A DNA stretch of 64,000 nt from Oscillospiraceae bacterium. GTDB taxonomy: Bacteria > Bacillota > Clostridia > Oscillospirales > Acutalibacteraceae. The translations under genes and the position numbers were made by a program. Numbering within the stretch: position 1 is the first letter of the stretch; every line of letters starts with the position of its first letter. The notes below the pieces were generated by a model that was not told the origin of the DNA, did no database searches, and saw only the letters and a list, made by a program, of their open reading frames with translations. The stretch is from contig CADAER010000025.1 of assembly GCA_902787025.1 (NCBI GenBank), forward strand, positions 1 through 64,000. The letters run 5' to 3'. Of this stretch, positions 36,171 through 45,300 are shown in pieces.

Positions 36171-37064
36171 ATGTCAGAAAAAACCGCTTTCATAGCAATT
36201 GTGGGCTGCCCGAATGTGGGCAAGTCCTCCATACTCAACAAAATGATAGGGCAGAAAATCGCCATTGTTTCGAGCAAGCCGCAGACCACCCGCACAAAGA
36301 TTATGGGCGTGCTTACCGACAGCGACGGCGTTCAGCTTGTTTTTACAGACACACCCGGTTTTCATCGCCCTCACAATAAACTCGGCGAAAAGATGATAAA
36401 AGCCGTAGGCAACAGCATTTCGGGCGTTGACGCCTGCCTGTTTGTCACCGAGCCCGCGGGCGAAATACGGAATGAAGAAAAAGAACTGCTGAAAAAAATC
36501 TCGGCAGGCAAAATTCCCGCCGTGCTTGCGATAAACAAGATTGACACTGTCGAAGACAAGGAGCAGCTTCTCAGAAGAATAGCGCAGTTTGCCCCGCTTT
36601 ATGATTTCGAGGCAATAGTGCCGGTGAGCGCCCTGCGTAAAGAGGGTATTGACGAGCTTAAAGACGAACTGAAAAAGTTAGCTTACGAATCGCCCCACTT
36701 CTTCCCCGATGACACGTTGACCGACCAGCCTGAAAGGGTTCTGGCGGCTGAAATAATCCGCGAAAAGATGCTTAACCTCCTTGACAAGGAAGTGCCGCAC
36801 GGGACCGCCGTTTGCATAGAGAGAATGCGCGAGCGCGAAACCGCGGATATAATCGACATCGATGCCACAATCTACTGCGAGCGGGAGAGCCACAAGGGTA
36901 TTATCATAGGCAAAAACGGCGCTTCCTTAAAACAGATTTCCACCCGCGCGAGGATTGATATGGAGCGGTTTTTCGACTGCAAGGTCAACCTGAAATGCTG
37001 GGTCAAGGTCAAGGAAGGCTGGCGCAACCGCGAAGGTCTTATACACAATTTCGGACTTGATTGA
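36171..37064 (+). CDS. era: GTPase Era
   Basis: A 297-residue ribosome-assembly GTPase that binds the 3' end of 16S rRNA. Full set of GTPase motifs: G1 GCPNVGKS (residues 12-19), G2 region PQTTRTKIMG, G3 DTPGFH, G4 NKID, G5 VSALRKEG. The C-terminal KH domain carries GIIIGKNGASLKQI. The gene starts 1 bp after dgkA. Confidence 0.96.
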   Translation: MSEKTAFIAIVGCPNVGKSSILNKMIGQKIAIVSSKPQTTRTKIMGVLTDSDGVQLVFTDTPGFHRPHNKLGEKMIKAVGNSISGVDACLFVTEPAGEIRNEEKELLKKISAGKIPAVLAINKIDTVEDKEQLLRRIAQFAPLYDFEAIVPVSALRKEGIDELKDELKKLAYESPHFFPDDTLTDQPERVLAAEIIREKMLNLLDKEVPHGTAVCIERMRERETADIIDIDATIYCERESHKGIIIGKNGASLKQISTRARIDMERFFDCKVNLKCWVKVKEGWRNREGLIHNFGLD

Positions 37065-37066
37065 TT

Positions 37067-37731
37067 ATGAAATTTTCTACCGACGGTCTCGCGCCTTTTC
37101 AAACGGAGCGAAAAGGCTCCGCAACTCAAAGCAGAGCGCCACTCAGCCGCTTTGCTACTCGCACTTCTCTTTCTATCAGAGCAGAGACAGCTATGTCGTT
37201 GATGACGCGCAGAGCATCGAAACATTTTTCCGTCTGCGCGATGACATTGAAAAGCTCTCGCTCGCCCAGTATTTCTGCGAACTCGCTTCCGAACTCGCTC
37301 CCGAGATGGAGGAATCGGAAGATTATCTGAAACTCGTTCTCAACTGCCTTTATATGCTTGTCAGCGAAAAGCGCTCGCAGACGTTTTTAAAACCCGTAAT
37401 CGAACTGAGAATGCTGACTCTCGCGGGCTATATGCCGTCTCTCGGCGTATGCTCCGCCTGCGGCAAAGAGCCTGAGGGCAATGTGTTCTTCGACATACAT
37501 AACAGCTGTGTTTACTGCGCCGGTTGCAGACCCTCGGGCGAAAGAATAACAAAGGGAATACTCAACGCGATGCGGCACATTTGCGCGTCACCCGCTGAAA
37601 AACTCTTCTCGTTTGAACTCGCTCCCGACTCGCTTAAAAAGCTTTCATCAATCAGTGAAAGATATCTGCTTACTCAGACGCGCAGGAATTACAGAGCGCT
37701 TGATTTTTACAACAAATTATTCAGGGAATAA
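37067..37731 (+). pseudogene. recO: DNA repair protein RecO, broken near its N-terminus
   Basis: RecO loads RecA in the RecFOR pathway. The first eight codons from ATG 37067 (MKFSTDGL) match a RecO start, but the rest (RAFSNGAKRLRN onwards, including FFRLRDDIEKLSLAQYFCEL and the zinc-site pairs CSACGKE and CVYCAGC) is in another frame. The switch is near 37090-37097 (around ggtctcgcgcc). RecO proteins normally have about 24 residues in between (the VIREx..GExDRLVTLLT stretch of the OB fold), so about 70 nt seem lost. A continuous frame does run from an alternative start at 37057 (224 residues), overlapping era by 8 bp, but its first 10 residues are unlike RecO. The position after era is canonical. 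Confidence 0.75.
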
Positions 37732-37768
37732 AGCCGTGCGGCTTAAAATAAATCCAAAGGAGACTGAA

Positions 37769-39796
37769 ATGAGCAACCAAAACAACGGCACTGTCGCCAC
37801 CTATACCAAAAAAGAACTGGCGGGTTATCTCACCGGTCTTGCCGGTCAGAACATTATTTACAACATAATCGCGACCGGTCTTGCGTTCTATTTTCAGAGC
37901 GTAATCTTCCTGCCGGCAATCGCCTGCTCGCTTATTTTCGCGCTCGCGAGAGTATGGGACGCTGTCAACGACCCGATGATGGGAACAATCGTTGACAAAA
38001 CCCGCACAAAATGGGGCAAATGCAAGCCCTATCTTCTCTTCGTTCCCGCGATTATAATGGTCACGACCATTCTTCCGTTCATCAACAATATGTATGCCGA
38101 GCCCAACGACCTTCACGAGGTTGCGCTCCAGGAACAGAACGCTTATGTTGCGTTCGTTGACAGCGACCTTGTAAAAGAGTTCGAGTATGACGGCGTCAAA
38201 TACTATATGATTCCCGCAGGCGGCTCCTGGGAGCTTCAGAAAGACGCAAGCGGCAAAACCCTTATGGATGAAGACGGCAACATCGTAAAGACAAAGGTTA
38301 TGATTTACACAGAGGACAAACAGCCTCTTGCCGACACCGCTCTTGCTGAGACGGTTCTTCAGGAGTTCCAGAGTGAAGAGGGCTTTGTCAAGAAGACAGG
38401 CGGCAAAGCTGCGATTATCATTGCCTGGGCGGCAATCTCCTATGTTCTCTGGGGTATGACCTACACCATCGGCGACATTCCTCTCTGGGGTGTTACCTCG
38501 CTTATGACCGAGAGCCAGCAGGACCGCGCGAAGGCGCTCACTCTTGCGCGTGCCGTTGCCAACGTAGGTATGATAGGCACTCTCTTCACAATGATTGCCC
38601 CCGCATTCCAGGGCATATTCAAAGGCCGCGGTATGGATGAGGCGCACTCATTGAGAGCAGCCTACATTCTTCTTGCGATTGTAATGACCGTTTTCGCTTC
38701 GGTTCTTTTCCAGGTCGCGGGTCTTTCTGTAAAGGAAAAGGTCGCCGCGAAGAGCGAAAAGACATACACAATCAAAGAGAACTTCAAGATTATGTTCGGC
38801 AACAAGCCCTTCCGTCAGATTCTTATCTCCGGTATTCTGAGAAGCCCCATTCAGCTTCTCGCCATTGTTGCGATGACTCTTGTTATGTATTATTTCTTTA
38901 ACAACGATATAGGCAGAACCCTGTTTGTTGACGGAGCGCTCAATATAGGTCTTGTTCTCAAGATTCTCATTCTTGTTGTAGGTCTCTTCGGCGGAATGAT
39001 CGGCTTCCCGCTCTTCGTTCCCAAGCTTATAACAAAGTTCGAAAAGAAAAAGCTCTACAACTTCTTCTCCCTCATCGGTGCCATTCCCTTTGCTCTTATT
39101 TTCGGTTTCTTCCTTATTTCAAAGGGCAATGTTCTTACCTGGGTAGGTATGGCTGTTATGTCCGTTCTCTTCTTTATGGCGGCAGCCTCAATGGGTTCGC
39201 TCAATGTTCTTCAGTCCGTTATGATAGCAGACTGCGTTGACTATGAAGAATACTACACGGGCGTTCGCCCCGACGGCGTTTTCTTCTCAGGTCAGTCATT
39301 CATCACCAAGCTTTCCGCAGGTATCGCATCGCTCATCTCAGGCGCTGTTTACGCGATAGTCGGTTTCTCCGACAAAAACGTCGCCCTTCTTAACAACGCG
39401 CTTATAAACGGCTCGGATTTCAAGACCTACAACGACGGTAAATACGCGGCGGCAATGTTCTTCCTTATCTCCATCCCGCCCGCAGTAGGTATGGTTTTAG
39501 CGGCTATGCCCACACTCAGATACGCTCTTCCCGACAAAGAGCACAAGAGAATTCTTGCTGAACTCATCAGCAAGCGTCACGGCACTGAAGTCGCGGGCGA
39601 AGTTCCCGCTTATGAAGAGCCCGCTCCCGTTGAGGAAGCGCAGGCAGAGGTCATAACAACCGTTGAAGAAACGGTTGAAACAGTCGCGGACGAAATCGCC
39701 GACACAGCCGGCGAGGTCGTTGAAGAAGCAACCGACGTTGTCTCAGACGTGGTTGAAGACACAGTTGATGATGTTGACGGTAAAACCGAAGACTGA
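37769..39796 (+). CDS. GPH-type (MelB-like) sugar/cation symporter with a large insert and acidic tail
   Basis: The 675-residue product is longer than the usual 450-500 residues. The N-terminal GQNIIYNIIATGLAFYF and RVWDAVNDPMMGTIVDKTRT are typical of the glycoside-pentoside-hexuronide family; TIGDIPLWGVTSLMT and DCVDYEEYYTGVRPDGVFF are further family signatures. Between the third and fourth helices there is an insert of about 105 polar residues (roughly residues 110-215). The last 65 residues form an acidic, repetitive Glu/Val/Ala/Thr tail (VEETVETVADEI). The start ATG follows AAAGGAG; the frame is open 52 codons upstream over the end of recO. The substrate is unknown; no glycosidase is adjacent. 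Confidence 0.87.
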   Translation: MSNQNNGTVATYTKKELAGYLTGLAGQNIIYNIIATGLAFYFQSVIFLPAIACSLIFALARVWDAVNDPMMGTIVDKTRTKWGKCKPYLLFVPAIIMVTTILPFINNMYAEPNDLHEVALQEQNAYVAFVDSDLVKEFEYDGVKYYMIPAGGSWELQKDASGKTLMDEDGNIVKTKVMIYTEDKQPLADTALAETVLQEFQSEEGFVKKTGGKAAIIIAWAAISYVLWGMTYTIGDIPLWGVTSLMTESQQDRAKALTLARAVANVGMIGTLFTMIAPAFQGIFKGRGMDEAHSLRAAYILLAIVMTVFASVLFQVAGLSVKEKVAAKSEKTYTIKENFKIMFGNKPFRQILISGILRSPIQLLAIVAMTLVMYYFFNNDIGRTLFVDGALNIGLVLKILILVVGLFGGMIGFPLFVPKLITKFEKKKLYNFFSLIGAIPFALIFGFFLISKGNVLTWVGMAVMSVLFFMAAASMGSLNVLQSVMIADCVDYEEYYTGVRPDGVFFSGQSFITKLSAGIASLISGAVYAIVGFSDKNVALLNNALINGSDFKTYNDGKYAAAMFFLISIPPAVGMVLAAMPTLRYALPDKEHKRILAELISKRHGTEVAGEVPAYEEPAPVEEAQAEVITTVEETVETVADEIADTAGEVVEEATDVVSDVVEDTVDDVDGKTED

Positions 39797-39810
39797 TAAA
39801 TGACTTTTAC

Positions 39811-39840
39811 ATGCGCCCGGCGCTGAGTCGGGCGCATATT
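39811..39840 (+). terminator. Hairpin after the GPH transporter gene
   Basis: Arms ATGCGCCCG (39811-39819) and CGGGCGCAT (39829-39837). The following ATTGTATATTG is a poor U-tract, so termination may be partial before mutS2. Confidence 0.5.
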
Positions 39841-39874
39841 GTATATTGCAATCTGTTTACCGGAAGGTTTTAAT

Positions 39875-42256
39875 ATGAACAAACACTTTACGGCGCTTGA
39901 ATTTGACAAGGTTCTGGAGATGCTCGCGGAGTTCACCGCCTGCCCCGACGCAAAAGAGGCGGCTCTTTCGCTCGTGCCCGAAACAAACCTTGCGCTCGCT
40001 CAGGTGCTTATGAACCAGACAAAAGACGCGCACATGCTTTTAGCGCGCTTCGGAGGCCCTGCGTTCAGCGGTCTGAAAAACGTGAACAACATACTGAGCC
40101 GCGCAAACGCGGGCAGCGTGCTCACACCCAGGGAACTGCTCGATGTGGGCGGGGTTCTGCGCGCAATCCGTTCGCTTTCGCAGTGGAGGGAGTCAAACGC
40201 GGGCGTTGAATGTTCGCTTGACTCGCTCTTCAACGCGCTGACCCCCAACAAGTTCCTTGAAAGCGCGATTTTTGAGGCGATAATCTCAGAGGAGGAAATC
40301 GCGGATTCCGCATCGCCCGAACTCTACGACATACGCCGCAAAATAAGAGTGCAGGAGAGCAAGGTGCGCGAGCAGCTTGACAAGCTCATTCACTCCTCAA
40401 AGTTCTCAAAGATTCTTCAGGATTCAATAGTCACCCAGCGCAACGGCAGATATGTTGTGCCCGTCAAAGCCGAGCACAGAAGCGAAGTGCCGGGCATGGT
40501 CCACGACACCTCTGCGAGCGGAGCGACCGTTTTTGTTGAGCCGATGGCTGTGGTTGAGGCGAACAACGAAATAAGGGTGCTTCAGACAAAGGAACGCGAA
40601 GAAATCGAACGCATTCTGGCGGGGCTTTCCGCTCAGGCGGGCGATTTTGAAGACAGCATAAAGAGCAGTTACGAATGCGCGGTCGAAATCAATCTGATTT
40701 TCGCGAAAGCGCAGTTTGCATATTCTTTAAAAGCCTGCCCGCCCCTGCTCAATGACAAGGGAATAATCAATCTTCGTCAGGCGAGGCATCCGCTTATTGA
40801 CCCGAAAAAAGTTGTCGCTGTTGACATACAGCTCGGCGGCGATTTTGACACGCTTGTAATAACAGGTCCCAACACCGGCGGCAAGACCGTCTCAATCAAA
40901 ACAATCGGTCTGCTGACGCTTATGGCTATGAGCGGTCTTATGATTCCCGCGGCGGACAGAAGCGAAATCTCCGTTTTCAACAACGTGTTTGCCGATATCG
41001 GCGACGAGCAGTCGATTGAGCAGTCTCTCTCCACATTCTCGTCGCATATGGTAAACATTATCAATATTCTCAACGAGGTCACGGATTCAAGCCTTGTTCT
41101 CATTGACGAACTCGGCGCGGGCACCGACCCCGTTGAAGGCGCGGCTCTCGCGATGGCTATTCTTGAAACCCTGCATTTCAGAGGCGCCGTTATAGCCGCC
41201 ACCACGCACTATGCCGAACTCAAGGCATACGCTCTCGAAACGCCGAGAGTTGAAAACGCTTGCTGTGAGTTTGATATCACATCCCTGCGCCCGACATACC
41301 GTCTTATTATCGGCGCTCCCGGAAAATCGAACGCCCTTGCCATCTGCGAACGGCTCGGTCTTGACAAAGAGGTTGTCACAAGAGCAAACGACCTCGTTTC
41401 ATCGGAAAACAAGGAATTCGAAAATGTGGTTGACAAACTCGAAGAAACCCGTCTTCGTATGGAGCGCGAATTTGACCGCGCGAATACGCTTGCGCTGAAA
41501 GCAGAGGAAGACAAGCGCGAAATCGAGCGTCTCAAAGCGGAAACCGCGAAAATCCGCGAACAGGAAACGGAAAAGGCCAAGGCTCAGGCGAAAAAACTCG
41601 TTGAGCAGGCAAAGAGAGAGGCGTATTCTCTTCTTCAGGAAATAGAAAAAATCAAAAAAGAAAAAGATAAAACGAACGACAAGGCGGAACTTGCGAGGCG
41701 CGCCCGTTCAATGGTCAAAAAGGGGATTGAGGCAATAGATTCCGCGACGGATCCAGTGGTCGACGCTGACGATGATGAAGATTATGTTCTTCCCCGCGAC
41801 CTTGTGCAGGGCGACAATGTGCTTATCCGTGATTTAGGCAAGACGGCTGTCGTGCTTTCGCCCGCCGACAAAAACGGCAATGTCGAGGTTCAGACGGGCT
41901 CAATAAAGACGAGAGTCAAACTTGACAATCTCAAGCTTATTGAAGGCGAAAAGAAAAAAGAAAACAAAAACACCGCGAGCACAAAAGGAGTTACAGGAAA
42001 ACTCAACACCGAGGCTAAGACACGGCTTGATTTAAGAGGTATGACCGTTGAGGAGTGCATTATGGAACTTGAAATGTTCCTTGACAGCGCCATGCGTTCG
42101 GGTCTGCACGAGTTCACGGTTGTTCACGGCAAAGGCACAGGCGCGCTGCGAAGCGCTGTGTCCCGCTATCTGAAAACCTCACCCTATGTCAAATCCTCCC
42201 GCCTCGGCGTTTACGGCGAAGGCGAAGACGGCGTCACAATCGTCACGCTTAAATAA
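39875..42256 (+). CDS. mutS2: MutS2 (Smr-domain DNA/ribosome quality-control ATPase)
   Basis: The 793-residue product has the MutS2 layout: core/lever domains, an ATPase with Walker A GPNTGGKT (about residue 331) and Walker B LVLIDELGAGTDP (about 406), a coiled coil (about 520-610), and a C-terminal Smr nuclease domain with LDLRGMTVEE and VVHGKGTGALR (about 717-793). MutS2 suppresses recombination and, in B. subtilis, rescues collided ribosomes. The start ATG at 39875 follows GGAAGG; the frame extends 12 codons upstream without a site. A strong bidirectional terminator follows. Confidence 0.93.
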   Translation: MNKHFTALEFDKVLEMLAEFTACPDAKEAALSLVPETNLALAQVLMNQTKDAHMLLARFGGPAFSGLKNVNNILSRANAGSVLTPRELLDVGGVLRAIRSLSQWRESNAGVECSLDSLFNALTPNKFLESAIFEAIISEEEIADSASPELYDIRRKIRVQESKVREQLDKLIHSSKFSKILQDSIVTQRNGRYVVPVKAEHRSEVPGMVHDTSASGATVFVEPMAVVEANNEIRVLQTKEREEIERILAGLSAQAGDFEDSIKSSYECAVEINLIFAKAQFAYSLKACPPLLNDKGIINLRQARHPLIDPKKVVAVDIQLGGDFDTLVITGPNTGGKTVSIKTIGLLTLMAMSGLMIPAADRSEISVFNNVFADIGDEQSIEQSLSTFSSHMVNIINILNEVTDSSLVLIDELGAGTDPVEGAALAMAILETLHFRGAVIAATTHYAELKAYALETPRVENACCEFDITSLRPTYRLIIGAPGKSNALAICERLGLDKEVVTRANDLVSSENKEFENVVDKLEETRLRMEREFDRANTLALKAEEDKREIERLKAETAKIREQETEKAKAQAKKLVEQAKREAYSLLQEIEKIKKEKDKTNDKAELARRARSMVKKGIEAIDSATDPVVDADDDEDYVLPRDLVQGDNVLIRDLGKTAVVLSPADKNGNVEVQTGSIKTRVKLDNLKLIEGEKKKENKNTASTKGVTGKLNTEAKTRLDLRGMTVEECIMELEMFLDSAMRSGLHEFTVVHGKGTGALRSAVSRYLKTSPYVKSSRLGVYGEGEDGVTIVTLK

Positions 42257-42281
42257 AAAACAAAATAACGACAGCATACAA

Positions 42282-42307
42282 AAAGGGACGACCTGTGTCG
42301 TCCCTTT
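42282..42307. terminator. Bidirectional terminator between mutS2 and the convergent giant gene
   Basis: Perfect 11-bp stem AAAGGGACGAC (42282-42292) / GTCGTCCCTTT (42297-42307) with a CTGT loop. A/T-rich runs on both sides fit use by both convergent genes. Confidence 0.88.
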
Positions 42308-42326
42308 ATTTTTTATCCGGTTATCT

Positions 42327-45300
42327 TTATCCCTGCGCTGCCGCGAGTTCGGCGGCTGAGTTATATATTGTTGCTGTGACGGTTGCGCTGCTGCAGCCCT
42401 CCCAGCTGTTGCCGCGGCTTTCGGCAAGAATGTTGAATTCTCCCGCCTTCGTGAAGCGGTAGCCGATAACCCAGGTTGCCGTGCCGTCGCCGTTGTCTGT
42501 GTATGTGACATTTTTGGAAGAAGCGGAATAAACCGCCGCTTTGCCGTCAACGGTCAGACGGAGTTTCGTTACATCGCTTGTCGTTGTGATTGTAATGTTC
42601 GTATATGAAAGCTTTTTACCCTGATCGGCCTGAACGGATATAATCGAGTAAGGGTCAACCTCCTCGCCCGCGACCTCGTGGATTTCAGCCGAGGCGTCGT
42701 ATTTTGAAACTGTGACGCTGACGGGCTGAGCCTTGCTTTCGACAAGGACTTTTTGGGAGTCCTTGTAATAATAAACTTTATATGTGTTGACTTCGCTAGT
42801 TTTGCCGTAATCGTTATATGTCGCGGTTACGGGCAGAACCCAGGTCGCCGTGCCGTCGCCGTTGTCTGTATATCCGCTGCCCGCGGACATCTTCGAAAAG
42901 CCTGTCGAGTTTACGGTCACACCGTCAATCGCGTCCGTGAGTCTGATGAATCTTATGTTATCCGAAGTGACAACCGTAAATGTTACCGTCTCACCGCGCA
43001 GAACCTCGGTTTTATCCGCCGTGAAAGAGGAAACAAACCATTCTTCACGGGTATAAACCGCGGTGTATGTTGAATCCGCGGCAACGGGTGAGATTTCGGG
43101 CGACCAGCCCGCGAAACAATATGAGAATCCGCCGTCGTCATAATCGGCGGGGGTTTCGCCGTTATATTCGGGAATCGCTCCGCCGGGAACATTTTCATCC
43201 GTTTCAACGGTTTCGCCGTTTACGACCCATATTACCGTGAAAGCGGAGGGTATCGAAATGAATTTATACCCGTCAAGCGCCGTTTCGCCGTCCCAGGCTG
43301 TTCCGTTTTCGGAGACAGGCTCTGTGTTCACTCTCGCGCCGAGAGCCTTTGTGCCGTCAGTGAGAACACAGCCAGCCGAAGCCGCGCTGCTGTTTGAAAC
43401 AAGAGTGAGTGACGAATCTTCCGAAACATCAAGCGATTTTGCGTTGAGCGATACCGCGTCACCGCCTGTTGTGAGAGAAGCCGACGCGCCGTTCCTGAAC
43501 ACAACAGAGTTGTTGCATTGCAGCGCTTCGTCCCCCGCGCCGCCTGTCATTGTGATATTCAGGGCGCAGTTGTCAAACGTCAAAACGGAAGCTGTGCAGC
43601 AGATGCCTGCACTCCCTTCAAGTCCCGTTGTGTCAAAGTCAATATTCAGCGTGCCGCCGCCCGAGAACACGGGCTTGCTGTCGTATGAGCCGTTGCTTCC
43701 GTTGTAGCACGCGATTCCGAACACACGGAGCGTTTCCTCTCCGGTTGAGTTGTTGACAATTGTGTTCTCGCCGTTGAGCGCGATTTTGAACGGAGTTCCC
43801 CTGTTTACGCTGTATCGTATGCCGAACTCGTTGGCGCTGTCTCCCGGTCTTGCGGCCGCTTCTATTACCGCTCCGCTGAGCGTAAGCGTGTTCGTGCTGA
43901 CATCATATTGAACTTTGCCGTCGCCCAGAACATCATTGTAATTGTCGCCGTTTACCTGCGTTCCGCTTACAAACAGGTTCCAGCCCTTTGCCTTCTGCGC
44001 CGTGTCGGAGTATTCTTCTCCTCCGAAGGTCACGACAGCGGTATAGATAAAGTGCGTGCTGCTGTCCGTCTGCGTGACGGCCGCGTTGCAGGTTTCCGAA
44101 TAATCACAGCCCGTGCAGCCGAATACAGCCTGAGCCGACGAACAATCATCGGACCAGACCCATACAGGCTGACCGAATGTGTGCGAATGGTTTTCGAAAA
44201 CAATATCCTTGTTCCCGTCAAGCGCGGGAGCGTAGGCGTAGCTGTCGCTTGCGTAATTGGAAACGTCCGGAGTAAATGACGGACTGTCGTCAACATTTGT
44301 ATCGTGAACAAGCACTCTGCCGGGCTCGCCCGAAATGTATATGAGCGCATTGCTTCCGAGCGGATACCAGACGGTTATCTGCTGGCTGTCTCCGCCGAGC
44401 ACGACATTAGATCTTGATTCGTCCGCCTTGTAGTTGTTATATACCTTCGGGTTGTTGTTTATCTTAAAGTCAACGGATTCGGCATATACGCCGCCAGCGG
44501 ACTGATTCGCGCCTGTGCAGACATTTCCCGTAACCTCAGCGCTGCCGTCCAGCTCAAACGAGTTGTTCTCTCCCGAAGCGTAAACGCCCGAGCCGCTGCC
44601 TCCGCATATGTTTTCGCATACGGCGCCGCCGCTGATTTTGACTTTGTTGCTGCCCGAAGTGCCCGCAATATATATTCCGCCGCCGTTGCCCGCCGCGATG
44701 TTGCGTGAGACCGAACCCGAATAAACAAAGACTCTGCCGCTCTCAACATATATTCCGCCGCCGTTGCCCGTCGTGTTACCGCCGGTTACCTTACCCGTTC
44801 CCTTTGAGTCGGTCAGTGTGAGCGTGCCGCCCGTGATTCTGAAAACGCTGCCGTCTTGCGTCGGTTCGTCAAGGTTGCGGTCTATATTGTATCCGTTGAG
44901 GTTTATCGTGACGGTTCTGCCCGCGGGAACGGTCAGGGGGCCGTCCTGCGCCGTAGCGACGATATCGCCCGAAAGGTTTATCGAACCTGCTCCGCCGTTA
45001 ATCGCGGACTGGATGTTCGCCCAGGGAATCTCCCACTGGGCAATAACTGTGTAGTCGCCCGCTTCTATGATGTCGCCGGGCTGATAGACTCTGTCGCCGA
45101 TAAGCCAGCCCGTGAAATTCGCGTATGGCATATATGCGGATGGGTGAAGGTCCGGCAGTTCAAAGTCACCGTCATAAACGATATTTGTATTGAGCGAGCC
45201 CGTGCCTCCGTTGAGGTCGTAGCTTATATAGTTGATGTGATGTGTTATCGAATCCGTGTATGTTGCGCCGTCTTTCTCCGCGCTGACCGAAATGGTGCGT

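Noticed and set aside
37721..38647. 308-codon minus-strand frame over the GPH transporter
   Set aside because: Shadow of the transporter gene without ribosome site.
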